Shown here: piece by piece, positions 62,948 through 64,000 of the stretch
Position numbering within the stretch: the stretch's first letter is position 1
Layout of the letters: every line of letters starts with the position of its first letter
From: an uncultured Pelagibacteraceae bacterium
GTDB taxonomy: Bacteria > Pseudomonadota > Alphaproteobacteria > Pelagibacterales > Pelagibacteraceae
Direction of reading: 5' to 3'
DNA: 64,000 nucleotides
Assembly: GCA_902589345.1 (NCBI GenBank)
Contig: CACISU010000001.1
Span: forward strand, 310,001 to 374,000
Notes under the pieces: generated by a model
Database searches by the model: none
The model's input: the letters and a program-made list of their open reading frames with translations, nothing else
Told to the model about the DNA's origin: nothing
Translations under genes and position numbers: made by a program

Positions 62948-63466
62948 TTAATTATCTGAATTGTTTTCAGTATTTTCTTCTGAGGAAATTTCTTCCTCTT
63001 TTATTTGATCAAGAGATAAATCTCCTTCTTCTGTTTCCTGAGGTTCTGTAGCTACTAATTGATCTGAATCATTATTTAGATCCTTTAAATCATCTTTTTC
63101 AACCTGAATTTTTTCAGGGATCTTTCTTGCTCTTTTTGAAGGAAGAATTGGTACCCCACTTTTAGAAATTTCACCTTTGTAAAGATTTTCAAAATCATCA
63201 CCAACTTCTTCATCTGTTTCACTAGTTTCATCAACTTGCTCAACGTGTTTTCTAAGCTTATATATTCCACTCTCAGTTAAATCCTCTACCTTAATTTTTT
63301 CCTCAGCAATTTCTCTTAGAGCAACAACTGTATTCTTGTCATTGTCTCTTTCCAAGTTTGGTTCTAAACCAGAATTTAATTGAGTAGCTCTTTCCTTTGC
63401 GACTAAAACTAGTTCATAAGGACTATCAACTTTATCGATGCAGTCTTCAACTGTTACTCTTGCCAT
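62948..63466 (-). CDS. rpoZ: RNA polymerase omega subunit with long acidic tail
   Basis: The first 75 residues form the omega fold: [30 protein letters not shown], then [15 protein letters not shown]. Omega helps assemble RNA polymerase. The protein is 172 residues, against about 91 in E. coli and roughly 120-150 in many alphaproteobacteria. The extra C-terminal region is strongly acidic ([13 protein letters not shown]) and likely disordered. It follows the MFS gene on the same strand and is convergent with the CoA transferase. Confidence 0.93.
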   Translation of the reverse strand: MARVTVEDCIDKVDSPYELVLVAKERATQLNSGLEPNLERDNDKNTVVALREIAEEKIKVEDLTESGIYKLRKHVEQVDETSETDEEVGDDFENLYKGEISKSGVPILPSKRARKIPEKIQVEKDDLKDLNNDSDQLVATEPQETEEGDLSLDQIKEEEISSEENTENNSDN

Positions 63467-63508
63467 GCGTGCTGTTTATACTTTGAGTGTTACAAAATCA
63501 AGTTTTTT

Positions 63509-64000
63509 TTAAATTTTTACAGGATTAAGTTTGTTTCTAATAAATATAAGAAAAACGAGTGCTATAGATATATATATTGCAGAAATAGTTGCAATTTTTT
63601 CGATGGAAAAGCCCTTATCAATCAATATACCATAAAGAGCAGTTCCAAAGGCTGTTGAGAATACCATTAGGGCTGTTGTTAGAGCTTTTATAGATCCTAT
63701 ATATCTAACTCCATAAATTTCTGCCCAAGTAGATGATCCTAGAACATTGGCTAAACCGTTAGTAATACCTATTAAACCTAAAAATAAAAAAGATATGTTT
63801 GGATGATTAAAAAAAATTATTACAATTGATGATAATAACAAAGGAATATTCATATAAATCAAAATTTTTCTACTTGTAAATTTATCGATCAACAAACCAG
63901 AAATAAATAAAGTTATTACTGATAAAATTGAATATGCCATAAATGATTTAGCTATTACAAACGGTCCCCAACCTTTTGAACTTAAAATGAAAGATTGATA
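63509..64000 (-). CDS. Major facilitator superfamily transporter (C-terminal part)
   Basis: The frame stays open to the right edge of the window, so the N-terminal part lies outside; 163 residues are visible. There are five or six spans and the loop GLLIDKFTSRKILIYMNIP, which is the D-R/K-x-x-x-R/K-type motif between spans 8 and 9 of MFS carriers. GLTNGLANVLGSSTWAEIYG-like IGITNGLANVLGSSTWAEIYG suggests the oxalate/formate or monocarboxylate-type branch. An internal ATG at 63940 lies in a span and is not a likely start. rpoZ follows after 42 bases. Confidence 0.85.
   Translation of the reverse strand, partial: YQSFILSSKGWGPFVIAKSFMAYSILSVITLFISGLLIDKFTSRKILIYMNIPLLLSSIVIIFFNHPNISFLFLGLIGITNGLANVLGSSTWAEIYGVRYIGSIKALTTALMVFSTAFGTALYGILIDKGFSIEKIATISAIYISIALVFLIFIRNKLNPVKI

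Overview
This window looks like chromosome from a streamlined marine alphaproteobacterium of the SAR11 group (Pelagibacterales). The evidence is strong AT-richness, intergenic gaps that are mostly 0-100 bases, many start/stop overlaps, and classic alphaproteobacterial gene orders. The gene content also fits: an Aap-type amino-acid ABC transporter, a TRAP transporter, TauE-type carriers, and NtrYX without NtrBC. I saw no insertion sequence, integrase, phage gene, CRISPR array or toxin-antitoxin pair. The group is assigned by inference from gene content and composition, not from a marker-gene comparison. No gap between genes exceeds 300 bases.

Layout, left to right. 1-7306: partial ppiase, coaD, gyrA and ssb on the minus strand, with uvrA divergent and followed by a PuuD-type membrane protein. 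7303-18121: a minus-strand block of envelope, secretion, chromosome-segregation and translation genes (dgt, argS, a small membrane protein, nagZ, scpAB, tatABC, serS, yajC, secDF). This is a conserved alphaproteobacterial neighbourhood. 18172-20255: erpA, xthA and an Ldh-type oxidoreductase. 20298-23447: zinc uptake, with znuA facing znuCB-zur across a 71-base operator region. 23506-24808: a small membrane protein, an arsenate reductase and an arsenite-channel candidate. 24810-32016: the phosphate regulon (phoR, pstSCAB, phoU, phoB). 32020-37570: manC, ilvD, valS. 37697-38269: tRNA-Cys, tRNA-Asn and an XRE regulator. 38395-42674: an Aap-type amino-acid ABC transporter. 42863-48875: tRNA-Arg, trkH, trkA, ntrX, ntrY. 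48913-51593: ispDF, pgpA, pncC and a methyltransferase. 51596-54543: class Ia ribonucleotide reductase. 54697-61710: phosphomannomutase, two tandem TauE carriers, dusA and a TRAP transporter. 61801-64000: CaiB-type CoA transferase, rpoZ and a partial MFS carrier.

The main interest is regulatory. Two Zur-type palindromes lie between znuA and znuC. A Pho box with a correctly spaced -10 element precedes pstS. Tandem NrdR-type boxes 31 bases apart and an alphaproteobacterial LexA-type GAAC-N7-GAAC direct repeat precede nrdA. All three transport operons that begin with a binding-protein gene (pst, aap, TRAP) carry an intrinsic terminator-like hairpin directly after that gene and before the permeases. 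In the TRAP operon the hairpin also holds the only visible ribosome-binding site of the next gene. NtrX lacks the GAFTGA loop used to contact sigma-54, and NtrY lacks the usual PAS domain. Both ribonucleotide reductase subunits lack an ATP-cone.

I did not find a wholly new multi-gene system. The most unusual items are the repeated hairpin device, the rewired NtrYX pair and the expanded histidine-rich repeat in ZnuA.
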